DNA of 64,000 nucleotides, taken from assembly GCA_963841635.1 (NCBI GenBank), contig CAWJDO010000002.1, positions 5,332,001 to 5,396,000 on the forward strand, in the 5' to 3' direction. Below are positions 33,306 to 41,694 of the stretch, piece by piece. Numbering within the stretch: position 1 is the stretch's first letter; each line of letters opens with the position of its first letter. The notes beneath the pieces are model-generated. The model made no database searches. It was given only the letters and a program-made list of their open reading frames with translations, and had not been told where the DNA came from. Made by a program: the position numbers and the translations under genes. The DNA comes from DASWZN01 sp963841635. GTDB lineage: Bacteria; Acidobacteriota; Terriglobia; Bryobacterales; Bryobacteraceae.

Positions 33306-33459
33306 CGGCCATCTTATGCTTCCAGGCGTGTACTCGCGGCCAAGATATGGTTCAGCCGCACGCGAACTGTGCAGACGGCCCACCCAAAACAAAAGGGTTG
33401 GAAGCCGACTCCGGCCACCTTATGATTCAAACCCCGGCCACTTTACGATTCAAGTGACA
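33306..33459. repeat. Tn7-like right end with four transposase-binding repeats
   Basis: Repeats at 33434-33453, 33411-33430, 33336-33355 and 33306-33325 share GGCCA and TAT/TAC-G-TTC cores and are inverted to those at the left end. The outermost two are nearly adjacent. Two or three sites on the left and four on the right is the asymmetry known for Tn7. The element ends in GTGACA at 33459. Confidence 0.8.
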
Positions 33460-33464
33460 TGGCC
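33460..33464. repeat. right target-site duplication TGGCC
   Basis: Exact copy of 23876-23880 directly after the right terminus; deleting the element plus one copy restores the reading frame of the J-domain-like gene. Confidence 0.9.
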
Positions 33465-33603
33465 CACCGGATGCGCCGCAGCTACAGGCGCGCTCCCCCC
33501 TTTAACTCTCCGCGGTTTCGTCCTCACGGCCGGAAGCGTCGCTGCACTCTCGCATCAACACGGCTTGCCCCACAAGCCATCGCGCCCAACTGGTGCGAAG
33601 GGC

Positions 33604-33786
33604 TTATCGCGTTTTAACCAGGGCCTGCGCGAACAGCTGGTACATCTGATCACGCTCGGGATTGTACGTGTTGGAGACCGAAATGCCACCAATCGGTTGC
33701 CACCCCTGCGCGATCTTCGCGTTCACGTCCTTGACAAGCTGTCCGAGCTTGTCTTCGTAGCAGACAACGTCGTATTCACTGGCCAC
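33604..33786 (-). CDS. DUF1737 small protein
   Basis: 60 residues from GTG 33786, chosen because AAGGAGG lies 6 bases upstream; the longer open frame upstream is low-complexity. The segment from YEDKLGQLVKDVNAKIAQGW to QPIGGIS is the DUF1737 pattern: one amphipathic helix, then G-W-x-x-x-G-G. Function is unknown; such proteins occur on phages and plasmids. On the minus strand it lies downstream of the original DUF932 gene, before the Tn554-like insertion. Confidence 0.7.
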   Translation of the reverse strand: MASEYDVVCYEDKLGQLVKDVNAKIAQGWQPIGGISVSNTYNPERDQMYQLFAQALVKTR

Positions 33787-34186
33787 AGTGTGCCTCCTTG
33801 GGAATGTTGAACGATTGTACTCCACCCTTCGGCGCGCGTGAGAGCGGACCCACCCCTGCTCTCCAAACTGATGCAGGCATGCTGATCTGAACGCGCGCCT
33901 TCGGGGCCGAGTGTGGTGACGATGAGAGGTCACCATGGCAAGGGGACGGAAAAGACCGTGCTGAATCTGTCGCTGTTGGTTTTGACCGGACGCACGAGTC
34001 GGAGATCGGCAGCATGCCTGCGGCCGGGCCGTAATGCCAAGCCGTCCGGCGCCGACAGGCCTAAGGGAGTTGGCGCAAGCGGAACGCGGACTACGCCGCC
34101 GCATGGCGGCTCTCCCAACGCGCGGCGCACACCCCAGCGCCGCTTGAGCCGTTACCGTAGGTCTATGCTGGACTTGCGGGCGAGCC
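33787..34186. other. 400-nt stretch without a supported gene
   Basis: Frames here are arginine-rich and lack ribosome binding sites. An MARGRK-type start at 33934 is closed after nine codons. It may hold a decayed small gene. Confidence 0.35.
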
Positions 34187-34358
34187 CTACGAGACCGAAA
34201 CGGATTCGAGAAAGCCCGCCAGCTTCGCCGTCGCTTTGTACTGCGGGATGGGGTCCAGTTCCTTGAAGGCGCTGGTGAACGCATTCGACAGGCTCCACAG
34301 GGTCCGCGGCCGAAACTCGTCGTACTGGGGCTCGTTTCGGCCAGTTTGTGGAGACATC
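34187..34358 (-). pseudogene. C-terminal piece of the DUF932 gene split by the Tn554-like element
   Basis: Codons from the GATGTC junction to TAG 34187-34189 read M-S-P-Q-T-G-R-N, then EPQYDEFRPRTLWSLSNAF and on to KATAKLAGFLESVSVS. This is the tail of a DUF932 protein, nearly matching the end of the intact cargo copy at 34521-35243. Fused in frame to the piece at 40505-41146 it rebuilds one gene. Confidence 0.88.
34353..34358 (-). repeat. insertion core GATGTC at one Tn554-like junction
   Basis: Minus-strand GATGTC differs by one base from GATGTA at the other junction (40505-40510). A GATGTA core is what I recall for Tn554 attachment. Confidence 0.75.
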
Positions 34359-34520
34359 ACCAGAGATTATGGTGTGGCGAACCGATTGAATGCGGCGTCG
34401 TCATATAGGCGACCTCATTTCGTGTCCTTGGTGCCTGCGCAAAGTCTGCATGGGCAGCACCGGTGCTGCACGCTGGCGTCGGTGGCGGATGAGTCCCTTC
34501 GGCGGTGGAAACAGACTGGC

Positions 34521-35243
34521 CTACGTGTGTACGGATTGCAGGAAGCCAGCGAGTTTCGCGGTAGCTTTGAACTGGGGTATTGGATCGAGTTCCTTGAACG
34601 CCGAGGTGAAGGCGTTCGATAGGCTCCAGAGAGTGCGCGGTTCGAACTCCGGGTGAGCCGGCCGGAAGTAGAGATCGTGGACTTGCCGGGCCAAGTGCTT
34701 CGGGGCATCTAACTCAGATTCAACGAACGCCTGATAGATAATCAGCTTTGCGGCTACGGTCGAGATCTGCCTGGCGCGCCACTCCTCCACTTGCCGCCGC
34801 ATCGGCTCAAAGTTCCGCTGCATCCGGTCGACACCGATCGCCAGGCTATCTTCGAGCGAGAAGTTCTTCGAGTGCTTCGCTAGAACCGCCGTGAAGTCGC
34901 CACTGAACGCAAGGTTCTCGCAGACGAATACACGGACGCCGACCGTGCAACTCAGCCGGAATGACTTGTCATGGCTGTTTCGCAACCCGATGGCGAAGCG
35001 GCATCCTTCAAAGCCGGCTTCGAGATCGAGCACCCCGAACATCCGCATTCCATCCTTGGATACTGCGTACTCCTCGGCGACGACGCCAATGTGGCGAAAG
35101 CTCATGCTCTCGACGAGCGCCTCCACCACACGATGGTGTGCAATCGGTTGATGTGTTTCGGTTGCGGGAGGCGTTGGCACTTGTGCCAGTTCCTCTCGCG
35201 TGATTTTTCCGTTGTAGGAAATCAATGTGCTGTTTTCTGACAT
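34521..35243 (-). CDS. DUF932-family protein, intact copy carried by the Tn554-like element
   Basis: 240 residues from ATG 35243 with AGGAGG at good spacing. The family core is clear: TLISYNGKITREELAQV, DGMRMFGVLDL, CRFAIGLRNSHDKSFRLS, FVCENLAFSGD and a long central helix (EDSLAIGVDRMQRNF). DUF932 proteins are found on plasmids and phages, with unproven roles in replication or DNA metabolism. It is roughly 70% identical by eye to the copy that the element has broken, so it could replace that function. No DNA-binding motif is evident. Confidence 0.85.
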   Translation of the reverse strand: MSENSTLISYNGKITREELAQVPTPPATETHQPIAHHRVVEALVESMSFRHIGVVAEEYAVSKDGMRMFGVLDLEAGFEGCRFAIGLRNSHDKSFRLSCTVGVRVFVCENLAFSGDFTAVLAKHSKNFSLEDSLAIGVDRMQRNFEPMRRQVEEWRARQISTVAAKLIIYQAFVESELDAPKHLARQVHDLYFRPAHPEFEPRTLWSLSNAFTSAFKELDPIPQFKATAKLAGFLQSVHT

Positions 35244-35331
35244 GGTTCCTCCTGTAGAATTTGTTACGAGCTGCGGCTGTCGGCAGTTGGGCGCGCTGGG
35301 AATTGGAGGGGTGGGGCCGAACCGAGCGCGG

Positions 35332-36030
35332 TCAGGCGTGATGGGCGATCCGAGCGGCTTTCTGCCCCAGCCATTGCTCCTCAAGGCGAGCCACTTTCTG
35401 GCGCAGGTATTTTGTGTAGTCTACGGACATCTGAAGCTTTCCGACCTCATCGACCACCGTTTGGAAATAGCTGAGACTGGTGATGGGCCCGCTGATCTTT
35501 CCATTGAGCATGGCCACATATTTTCGAGCGCACCCCAGCAGGATGGCCGTTTCGATCTGATCGAGACCGACTCGCTGCTGAAAGAACCCAGCCGCTAGCT
35601 TCTGGTCCGCGGGCGAGAATGAACTCTCCACACAGCGGCGGGCCTGAAACAATCGGCGCATCTGCTCGGTGTAGTTGGCCTCGTCGTTAGAGACCTCCGT
35701 GGATGTTGCCCGTTCATATGGCCAAAAAGCATCACAGATTTCGATTTCGCCAACTGCGTGCTGGTTCACGGCTGACCGGATCGCGCAGACGTCGACCGTC
35801 CGAAGTTCTTCCAGGTACGTCACAACCGACCGCCGACTCCTTTGCAGGGCCTTGGCGAGATCTGCGTGACAAACCCGCAATCGTCCGGTGCTGCGATCAG
35901 CGCTGAGGCAAAGATGTATGTACAGCCTGAAAGCCCCGTCCGAAAGCACGCCAAGGGCCCGGGCCACCTCCCGGCCGGCCGCAAACCAGCCAGTTGGATC
36001 TTTCAGTTTTGCTCCTCGATTGCCGGTCAT
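35332..36030 (-). CDS. helix-turn-helix protein of the Tn554-like element
   Basis: 232 residues from ATG 36030, which overlaps the tnpC stop (ATGA). Residues about 25-90 form a winged helix of the replication-initiator/GntR-like type (GAFRLYIHLCLSADRSTGRLRVCHADLAKALQRS has the layout helix, helix, turn, recognition helix). The C-terminus has a Phe/Gln-rich helical domain and a basic tail. Genes of this kind accompany tnpABC modules in many bacteria. Likely a regulator or accessory DNA-binding factor of transposition. Confidence 0.6.
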   Translation of the reverse strand: MTGNRGAKLKDPTGWFAAGREVARALGVLSDGAFRLYIHLCLSADRSTGRLRVCHADLAKALQRSRRSVVTYLEELRTVDVCAIRSAVNQHAVGEIEICDAFWPYERATSTEVSNDEANYTEQMRRLFQARRCVESSFSPADQKLAAGFFQQRVGLDQIETAILLGCARKYVAMLNGKISGPITSLSYFQTVVDEVGKLQMSVDYTKYLRQKVARLEEQWLGQKAARIAHHA

Positions 36031-36494
36031 TTTGTGGAAGGCCCGTTCACGCTGAGCCGGACGATCTCGTCCCGAAGCGCATTCTCGGCAGCCTTCTGCT
36101 GCTTCACGATGCTCTCCAGGCGGAGGATTCGGCCAACCAGCGCGTCCTTGGTTTCGCGCCGGAGGCGCGTGACGCGCGACCACAGCGGGCGCCTCTCCTC
36201 CGGATTCGCCGCTGTTATCGTTTGTGTCAAAAGCGGCTCTGGGAGGCACCGCCGCCGCTGCGGGCGCCGATGCGCCATATAGATCTCGTATGCGCCGCCG
36301 TTTCTCTTAATCGTGTTGGGGGATATGGAAATCCCTTCGGTAGCTCGAATCGTGGCGCAGATACTCGAATAGGTGACGTTGCACCCGTCCGCACGGAGCT
36401 TGGTCACCGCCCTTTCGATTCGGGCGGCCGTTTCCGTCCTTCTCTGCTCCCAAATGGCCGTTAGCCACACCGGCTCCGCACGCTTTGAGTTCAT
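36027..36494 (-). CDS. tnpC: TnpC-like (DUF6262) accessory protein
   Basis: 155 residues; the ATG overlaps the tnpB stop (ATGA). The N-terminal half has the helical pattern of TnpC/DUF6262 (a helix beginning RRTETAARIERAVTKLRADG, then VTYSSICATI and SPNTIKRN, an HTH-like turn), and the C-terminal half is a coiled coil (RILRLESIVKQQKAAENALRDEI would form about four heptads). In Tn554 TnpC is small and influences transposition frequency and orientation. Confidence 0.75.
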   Translation of the reverse strand: MNSKRAEPVWLTAIWEQRRTETAARIERAVTKLRADGCNVTYSSICATIRATEGISISPNTIKRNGGAYEIYMAHRRPQRRRCLPEPLLTQTITAANPEERRPLWSRVTRLRRETKDALVGRILRLESIVKQQKAAENALRDEIVRLSVNGPSTK

Positions 36495-38872
36495 TGTCTT
36501 CCTTGGGAACCATAGTCGATGTGGACCAACTGGGATTGATCAGTTCTGGCAGCCTCGATCAGATCCATCTCCTGAAGCAGAAGCCTGCAGTCGGCAACGA
36601 CCTTATCCATCTGACGCTGCTCTGCGAGAAGCTGTTGCTGTGCAGCATGGCAAGCTTGCTCGCCAGCCCATGCCATCTTGCGTTCGATCTGATGCCGCTT
36701 GGCTGGATCCGGGGCATTACCGGGGCAACCGATACAAGCGAACTTGGCCGGACACATATTCCCGACGACACACGTCCCGCCGATTACTTCCGTTAACGCG
36801 CCCACCTTACCGGCCGCATCTTCGAGCGCCCGGCCGATCTCCTCAGGGTCTCGCAGAGCTTCTGCGCCGATATCAATCCGGTCGATAAAGATCAGTTCTG
36901 AAGCGGCCAGGACCTGTGTCGCCGTCGGCTGCGAGTAATACTTCGTAACGGTCGTGTCCCGCTGGTGAAGTATTTTTGCGATGACGTCCACAGGCACATT
37001 CAACGTCGCCAGCTCGGTCGCAAAAACGTGCCTCAACACGTGCGAGGTAAGCTGGATCGCGGTTCCATCACTCGCGCGAAACGCCAGCCCATGGAGGAGG
37101 AACCGGATGAAAGTGTTAAGTGCGCCCTGACCAACCGCCCGCTTTCGCCATTGCAGCACGTAACGGTCCGGCGGTACTTTGGCGAACTCACCCTTAACGA
37201 TTGGGATAGACTTGTCCCCGCACCTCTCCATCTGGAAGCGGATCACCTTCAGCAGAAGATCTTTGGTGTCCTCGTCGACGTAGTAATCCGCCCTGCTCGT
37301 CTTCTGGCCTTTCGGGACCAAACGCAATAGCCACCGCGTCGCCCTTTTAGGGCCGACATTCGACAATCTCTTGATGCAGTCGCCGGATTGCGCGATCTGT
37401 TGGACTTCGCCGAGGCGGGATCCGGTGATGGTTGCCATACGAACCGCAAGCCCGCCGAAGTGTGCCGCCGCGTAGATGCCTTCATATGGAATGAACTCGT
37501 GGCCGGCCTTCCGGGTTAAACAGCGGATCACCCGAAACAGCTCCTGCCGGAATCCCAGCATCCCCGACGCGCCACTCCATCGGCCTGTGGTTTCATATCC
37601 CCAGTCGCGATTGAACTCGGTCCGCTTTCTGTGAAGGTCCTGATCACCGTCGCGGTCAATGTCTACAAACACGTGCCTGCGAAAAAGCTCCAGAAACCAG
37701 AATGGCTCCGCTTGGCGATCTGTTGTGAGGCTGATGGTCCCTCGGTACTCGATCACATACGTCGGATTCTCCCGGGAAAATACGCCTTCGCAGTTCTTTC
37801 GTCGAGTTCGATTGGGTCGCCCTTCTTCGAATCCGTGAGTGGAGGCCCTTTCGAATAGCGCGGCGCAGTCCCACAAGGTCAGATCCACGCGTTGCCGGAT
37901 CTTCTGGCCGCTTTTATCGTCGACGGTCTCCTCATAGCTGAAATCGTAGGGATAGCAGTGGTTTCCTTTCACGCAGGCTATCGTTTGCCCAACGGCCTCG
38001 TAGAGCCGCCCTACTTGATTACACCGAAGCCAAGCCAGATGCCGGACTCGATAAAACTGGCTCTGAACAGCATCGGTTTTGAGCTTGGCCCGCGCCTGCT
38101 GCTCCTGGTTGTACGAAGCCCAGGCGCGCGCCTGCAACAGTTTCAGGCGGCTTGTGAGCGGCTTGATGAAAAATCGAGCCAGCGTGTCGCGCTGTCCTAC
38201 TGACAACCGTTCGGCGTACTCTTCGAAGGCATGCTGCACCACCTTCCACTGCACGAATACTGACTGCCGTTGTCTGCGGGTCAACCCTTTGCCCGCGTCG
38301 CCTGAATAGATGCGGAACAGCAGATCGTTCGGATCGACGGAGCAAAGGTCGTCGATGTCCTGCTCGGTCGTTACGTGCCGCCACACCAATGTGAATTCGG
38401 AAATCTGTGAATGCACGGATTTCTGTGAACACTCAGTCTTCAGGACGGCAAACAGCGCCATGACATCGCGAATCGATCGCTTCTCGATTCGCACCAAGTA
38501 CGCCAGGACTCTCGTCGAAGGAGAGAGCCATCGTCCATCGTTCGCCGGGTCAAAACATGTGAGCGGGGCGGTCGCGATGGAAGGGTCCACTATTGCGGCA
38601 ACATCCTGTAACTCTGTCGCAACAGGCGCACGAGCGCCTCGGCCTACCTGAGAGAGCCCTTTCTCCTTGCGCCACTCGCCCCCCGCCGGCGCCAGCGCCT
38701 GCATGCTCATTGCCGGCAAATACTGCTTGAGAATACTCCGGGTGGGCAACTTGCCCTCATCCCACAACGCTTCGCAGAGTGGCGCCAGCACACCGAGTGG
38801 AATCGGTTTAATTCTTGGCCAGTCCGGCCCCAGCTGCGACTGAATGCGGGCGGCAATCGCTTCAGTGTTCAT
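36491..38872 (-). CDS. tnpB: TnpB-like tyrosine recombinase
   Basis: 793 residues, long for an integrase as in Tn554 TnpB. The catalytic domain shows Arg in ITGSRLGEVQQ (about residue 485), H-x-x-R in HVLRHVFATEL (about 620), and a late His-Tyr region (HQRDTTVTKYYSQ). A cysteine cluster (GNMCPAKFACIGCPG) near 715 suggests a zinc site, and a coiled-coil tail follows. The start overlaps the tnpA end by 11 nt. It works together with TnpA in transposition. Confidence 0.88.
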   Translation of the reverse strand: MNTEAIAARIQSQLGPDWPRIKPIPLGVLAPLCEALWDEGKLPTRSILKQYLPAMSMQALAPAGGEWRKEKGLSQVGRGARAPVATELQDVAAIVDPSIATAPLTCFDPANDGRWLSPSTRVLAYLVRIEKRSIRDVMALFAVLKTECSQKSVHSQISEFTLVWRHVTTEQDIDDLCSVDPNDLLFRIYSGDAGKGLTRRQRQSVFVQWKVVQHAFEEYAERLSVGQRDTLARFFIKPLTSRLKLLQARAWASYNQEQQARAKLKTDAVQSQFYRVRHLAWLRCNQVGRLYEAVGQTIACVKGNHCYPYDFSYEETVDDKSGQKIRQRVDLTLWDCAALFERASTHGFEEGRPNRTRRKNCEGVFSRENPTYVIEYRGTISLTTDRQAEPFWFLELFRRHVFVDIDRDGDQDLHRKRTEFNRDWGYETTGRWSGASGMLGFRQELFRVIRCLTRKAGHEFIPYEGIYAAAHFGGLAVRMATITGSRLGEVQQIAQSGDCIKRLSNVGPKRATRWLLRLVPKGQKTSRADYYVDEDTKDLLLKVIRFQMERCGDKSIPIVKGEFAKVPPDRYVLQWRKRAVGQGALNTFIRFLLHGLAFRASDGTAIQLTSHVLRHVFATELATLNVPVDVIAKILHQRDTTVTKYYSQPTATQVLAASELIFIDRIDIGAEALRDPEEIGRALEDAAGKVGALTEVIGGTCVVGNMCPAKFACIGCPGNAPDPAKRHQIERKMAWAGEQACHAAQQQLLAEQRQMDKVVADCRLLLQEMDLIEAARTDQSQLVHIDYGSQGRQ

Positions 38873-40265
38873 CGAAGCACCCGGTCAGAGTGGCGAACTC
38901 CTCGTCGTACGAAAGAGAATTTGCGGCCGATGCCGCATGGTGCGCTGATCCCGGCAACGGTCTTTTCGCGGATTCCTGTTCACGCCGTTTCATCGCGGCG
39001 TGGATCCCTGGCAAGGTGCTCGTGACGAATTCTTCTTCGCGCTGGAGGTGCTCATATGCCTTGAGCGTCTTCTCGCCCGTCTTCCAGCTCATATACTTGA
39101 TCAGTTCCTGTTTGCGCCGCTCTCGGTCCCCGACGTTTTTCCCAACCTGCTCGATGTTCCGCAGTGCGTTGGTTACAAACCAGTGGCGACCCTGATGCGG
39201 ATGAGCGTGAAAGCCAGCGGCACGAAGCGCGGGTTTCCAGTACCAGTCGCGGAACAGCTTTCCGGTCATCCTCGTCCCCCGATTCGTCAGGAATATCGGG
39301 ACCTGTTCAAGGCGACTGGCATCTCTGGCAAAGAGCTTCTCCAACTCGTTTACGGTCATCTGATCCGGATCGCAGGCGAGGCGGCCGGCAGTCCCGTGAT
39401 CGAAATAGCGCCTGTACAGCTTCGCCGTCGCCTGGGACACCACCAGATGCTTTGTCCTCTCGCCGAAGCTGCCCTTGTCACGCGCTCGAAACCGATTTAG
39501 GAAATGACTCGCTGCCCAATCCAGGGCTGTCAGGTCCAGGATCTCGCTGATTCGGCCGCCGGACTCGAACAGGGTCCTGACGATGCACATCTCCCGCAGA
39601 CCCCAACCCCAGTTCTTCCCAGCTTGATAGATCAGACCCGGGAGGTGCGGGTCGTCGATTGTCTGTGGCACCCATTCCTTTTGCACGCACCTGAAGAAGT
39701 TCTGCGACAAGCGTATTCCCGATGGAGGATCGACGCCGCTGACGGCGGGCATGGGGCCCCGACCTTCCATCTCCCGGACAGCCCGCCGATAGCCATTGCG
39801 AAGGGCGGCCACCATCTCTGCTGAAGACTCGTGAATGAGCGGGTTGGCGTAGCAGTATACATGCCTGAGAATGAGATGCTCATAGAAACGCTTCAGCGCG
39901 GTCAGGAGCACGCGGATGTTGATGCGAGTGGCGCTCGTATCATTCACATATGTCGCCTTCAGCCCCGCCATATCGGGCCTCACAACCACCTTGCATCGTG
40001 CGGCGACCGTCAGGTATTGGCGGACGATGTTACGTACTTCCTCGGCTGAGCCGAACAGGCTCCAGCGGTTGCTTGTCACAATCGGATCGCGTTCCGACCA
40101 GTTGATGAATGAGAGAATTTCGCGGAGATAAACCGGCACCGACGAAGGCGACAGTGCCTTCATCTGGTCATCGGCAAACAGTGTCAGCTCAACATCGGGA
40201 AGGCCATCAGCACGCACGACCTGATAGCGGTAGGCCGACAACGGAGTTGAGAGCAGCCTCAGCAA
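38862..40265 (-). CDS. tnpA: TnpA-like tyrosine recombinase
   Basis: 467 residues. An N-terminal core-binding domain (SPSSVPVYLREILSFINW) is followed by the catalytic set: Arg in FESGGRISEILDL, H-x-x-R in HPHQGRHWFVTNAL, then YMSWKTGEKTLKAYEHL with the Tyr. The C-terminal tail is basic and alanine-rich. First gene of the tnpABC set and nearest the element end, as in Tn554. It overlaps tnpB. Confidence 0.88.
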   Translation of the reverse strand: MLRLLSTPLSAYRYQVVRADGLPDVELTLFADDQMKALSPSSVPVYLREILSFINWSERDPIVTSNRWSLFGSAEEVRNIVRQYLTVAARCKVVVRPDMAGLKATYVNDTSATRINIRVLLTALKRFYEHLILRHVYCYANPLIHESSAEMVAALRNGYRRAVREMEGRGPMPAVSGVDPPSGIRLSQNFFRCVQKEWVPQTIDDPHLPGLIYQAGKNWGWGLREMCIVRTLFESGGRISEILDLTALDWAASHFLNRFRARDKGSFGERTKHLVVSQATAKLYRRYFDHGTAGRLACDPDQMTVNELEKLFARDASRLEQVPIFLTNRGTRMTGKLFRDWYWKPALRAAGFHAHPHQGRHWFVTNALRNIEQVGKNVGDRERRKQELIKYMSWKTGEKTLKAYEHLQREEEFVTSTLPGIHAAMKRREQESAKRPLPGSAHHAASAANSLSYDEEFATLTGCFDEH

Positions 40266-40504
40266 ACGCCCCTCACCCTTGCCGACCCGGCATCAGCGCG
40301 CCGGGCGATCACGCGGACCGGAAAAACAGCAAACGAAATGATGCTGCTTGCCCCTGACCGCATCCTGGAGAATCCTTCCTCGCTACCCAGCTTCCACGAA
40401 AGGATCTCCAAAACATTCTCTCTATAGAATGTCGCTACTCAGAGCGTACACGCGTTGCCAAATACTTACAAGTGAATTCTTCCGCTGGCGTTTTCTGTAA
40501 GAAG

Positions 40505-40510
40505 TACATC
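40505..40510 (-). repeat. insertion core GATGTA at the tnpA-side junction
   Basis: Minus-strand GATGTA lies within the DUF932 codons for H-E-M-Y. The element begins just beyond it; homology to the intact paralogue is lost a few codons later. Confidence 0.78.
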
Positions 40511-41146
40511 TCGTGTACCCGGCGCGCGAGGTGTTTGGGCGCTTCCAACGCATTCTCGATGAACGCCTGGTAGATGACCAGCTTCGCCGTTGCGGTGGAC
40601 AGCTGGTGGCTCTGCCACACCTCCACCTGCTGCTGCAGCGGACCGAAGTTACGCTGCATCCGATCCACACCTATAGCCAAGCTGTCCTGAAGCGAGAAGT
40701 TCTTGGAGTGCTTTGCCAGCACCGGCGTGTAGTCCCCGTGGAACGCCAGGTTCTCGCACACAAAGCACCTCAGGCCGACGGTACGACTCAGCCTGAAGGA
40801 CTTGTCATGGCTGTTGCGCAGTCCGATGGCGAAACGACAGCCTTCGAAGCCCGTGGTCAAGTCCATGACCCCGAACATGCGCATGCCGTCGCTCGAAACC
40901 GCGTACTCGTCCCGGACCACTCCGATCTGCCGAAAGCCGAGGGTCTCGGTGAGCCGCTCGACTACCTCGATGTGCGGGATCGGCTTGTGCGTTGCGGTTC
41001 CCGCCGGCGTTGGCACCTGAGCGAGTTCGGCACGCGTGAGCTTTGCGCCGTAGGATATCAGCGTCGCGGTCGGGCGCTTCCGCCGCGACCGCGGTCTGCA
41101 CCGAAGGGGGTGCCAGCTGTATTTCAACACTGTTCGTCTCCTGCAT
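40505..41146 (-). pseudogene. N-terminal piece of the split DUF932 gene, also frameshifted
   Basis: Start ATG 41146 is preceded by AGGAGAGG. The first ~25 codons (MQETNSVEIQLAPPSVQTAV) are in one frame; the DUF932 body (TLISYGAKLTRAELAQVP to HLARRVHEMY) is in another. One extra base near 41071-41076 explains the shift. The piece ends at the Tn554-like junction, where the frame runs on into the element to a stop at 40435. Two independent lesions mark this copy as dead. Confidence 0.85.
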
Positions 41147-41332
41147 AATGTTCCTCTCCTGTAAACGAATCGGGGAGCGGCAAAGACCCTACGGCCAGCT
41201 CTCCCCGGTCATGTGACGCCGCGTCCGGCGGCTCGGCCCCCAACGCGGCGCAGGCTCGTTCGCCTGGGCTTGGTCAGGGAGTCTGAAAAGCGTGTGGTGT
41301 TTCCACTCGCCCCGGAGCGTCTCTTTCCGCTC

Positions 41333-41659
41333 TCAGGCCGGCTCCGGCACGGTTCGCACGGCGGTGCCCAGGCGGTTGGCGAAGAACAACTCGTGCAACT
41401 GGAGCAACTCCTGCTTCAGCGCCGGTGCCGCCATGGCCGCCTCTGGGCACCCGAAGATCAGTTCGTCCAGCGATCTCACGGCGAGGGCCTCGCGATCTCC
41501 CGCCTCGATGAGCCGATGGCATTCCTCACACGCCGCCCACGCACCGACGCTCTCCCCTACCGCCGGGAAAGCGAGATACGCGTCGAAATCCCGCGCCGGA
41601 TAAGCCCACGCCGGTCCCGGCGCCGAACAGAAGTCGCACTTCAAAGCGACGTCGTTCAT
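41333..41659 (-). CDS. small zinc-binding conserved protein
   Basis: 108 residues from ATG 41659 (GGAG upstream). Two metal-ligand pairs are visible: CDFC near residues 8-11 and CEEC-H near 43-47 (WAACEECHRLI). The C-terminal half is helical (LKQELLQLHELFFANRL). It lies 35 nt after the sigma-factor gene and upstream of the broken DUF932 gene, so it is probably part of that operon. No enzymatic motif; likely an adaptor or regulator. Confidence 0.65.
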   Translation of the reverse strand: MNDVALKCDFCSAPGPAWAYPARDFDAYLAFPAVGESVGAWAACEECHRLIEAGDREALAVRSLDELIFGCPEAAMAAPALKQELLQLHELFFANRLGTAVRTVPEPA

Positions 41660-41694
41660 GACTCCACTCCCTTCCGAACGATTTTCGCGGCGAG

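Larger units (their letters stand above)
23881..33459. mobile_element. Tn7-like transposon (tnsAB, tnsC, tniQ), disrupted by a RIT element
   Basis: A 9,579-bp element with TGT...ACA termini, paired repeats at both ends, and a perfect 5-bp duplication. On the minus strand it carries a DUF6788 gene, a tnsA-tnsB fusion, tnsC and tniQ, in Tn7 polarity (tnsA side near the right end, tniQ near the left end). There is no CRISPR array, Cas gene or other cargo. Apart from the inner RIT element it is a minimal element. Because tnsAB is split, it should be immobile on its own. Confidence 0.92.
34353..40510 (-). mobile_element. Tn554-like transposon inserted in a DUF932 gene
   Basis: About 6.15 kb carrying tnpA, tnpB and tnpC in Tn554 order on the minus strand, then a helix-turn-helix gene and an intact DUF932 gene as passengers. 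tnpA lies about 240 bp from the junction at 40505-40510, as in Tn554. No inverted repeats or target duplication are seen, also as in Tn554. Joining the outer flanks at the GATGT core restores a continuous DUF932 reading frame. Confidence 0.85.

Noticed and set aside
33210..33392. N-terminal extension of the DUF6788 gene
   Set aside because: It would encode protein from the Tn7-like end repeats; the ATG at 33209 fits the family.
34336..34520. separate small gene between DUF932 copies
   Set aside because: Better explained as the terminal non-coding end of the Tn554-like element plus the target junction.
34390..34656. plus-strand frame with CPWC and CTDC pairs suggesting a zinc finger
   Set aside because: Overlaps the 3' end of the DUF932 cargo gene antisense, has no good ribosome binding site, and its second half merely mirrors DUF932 codons; kept only as a faint possibility at the element end.
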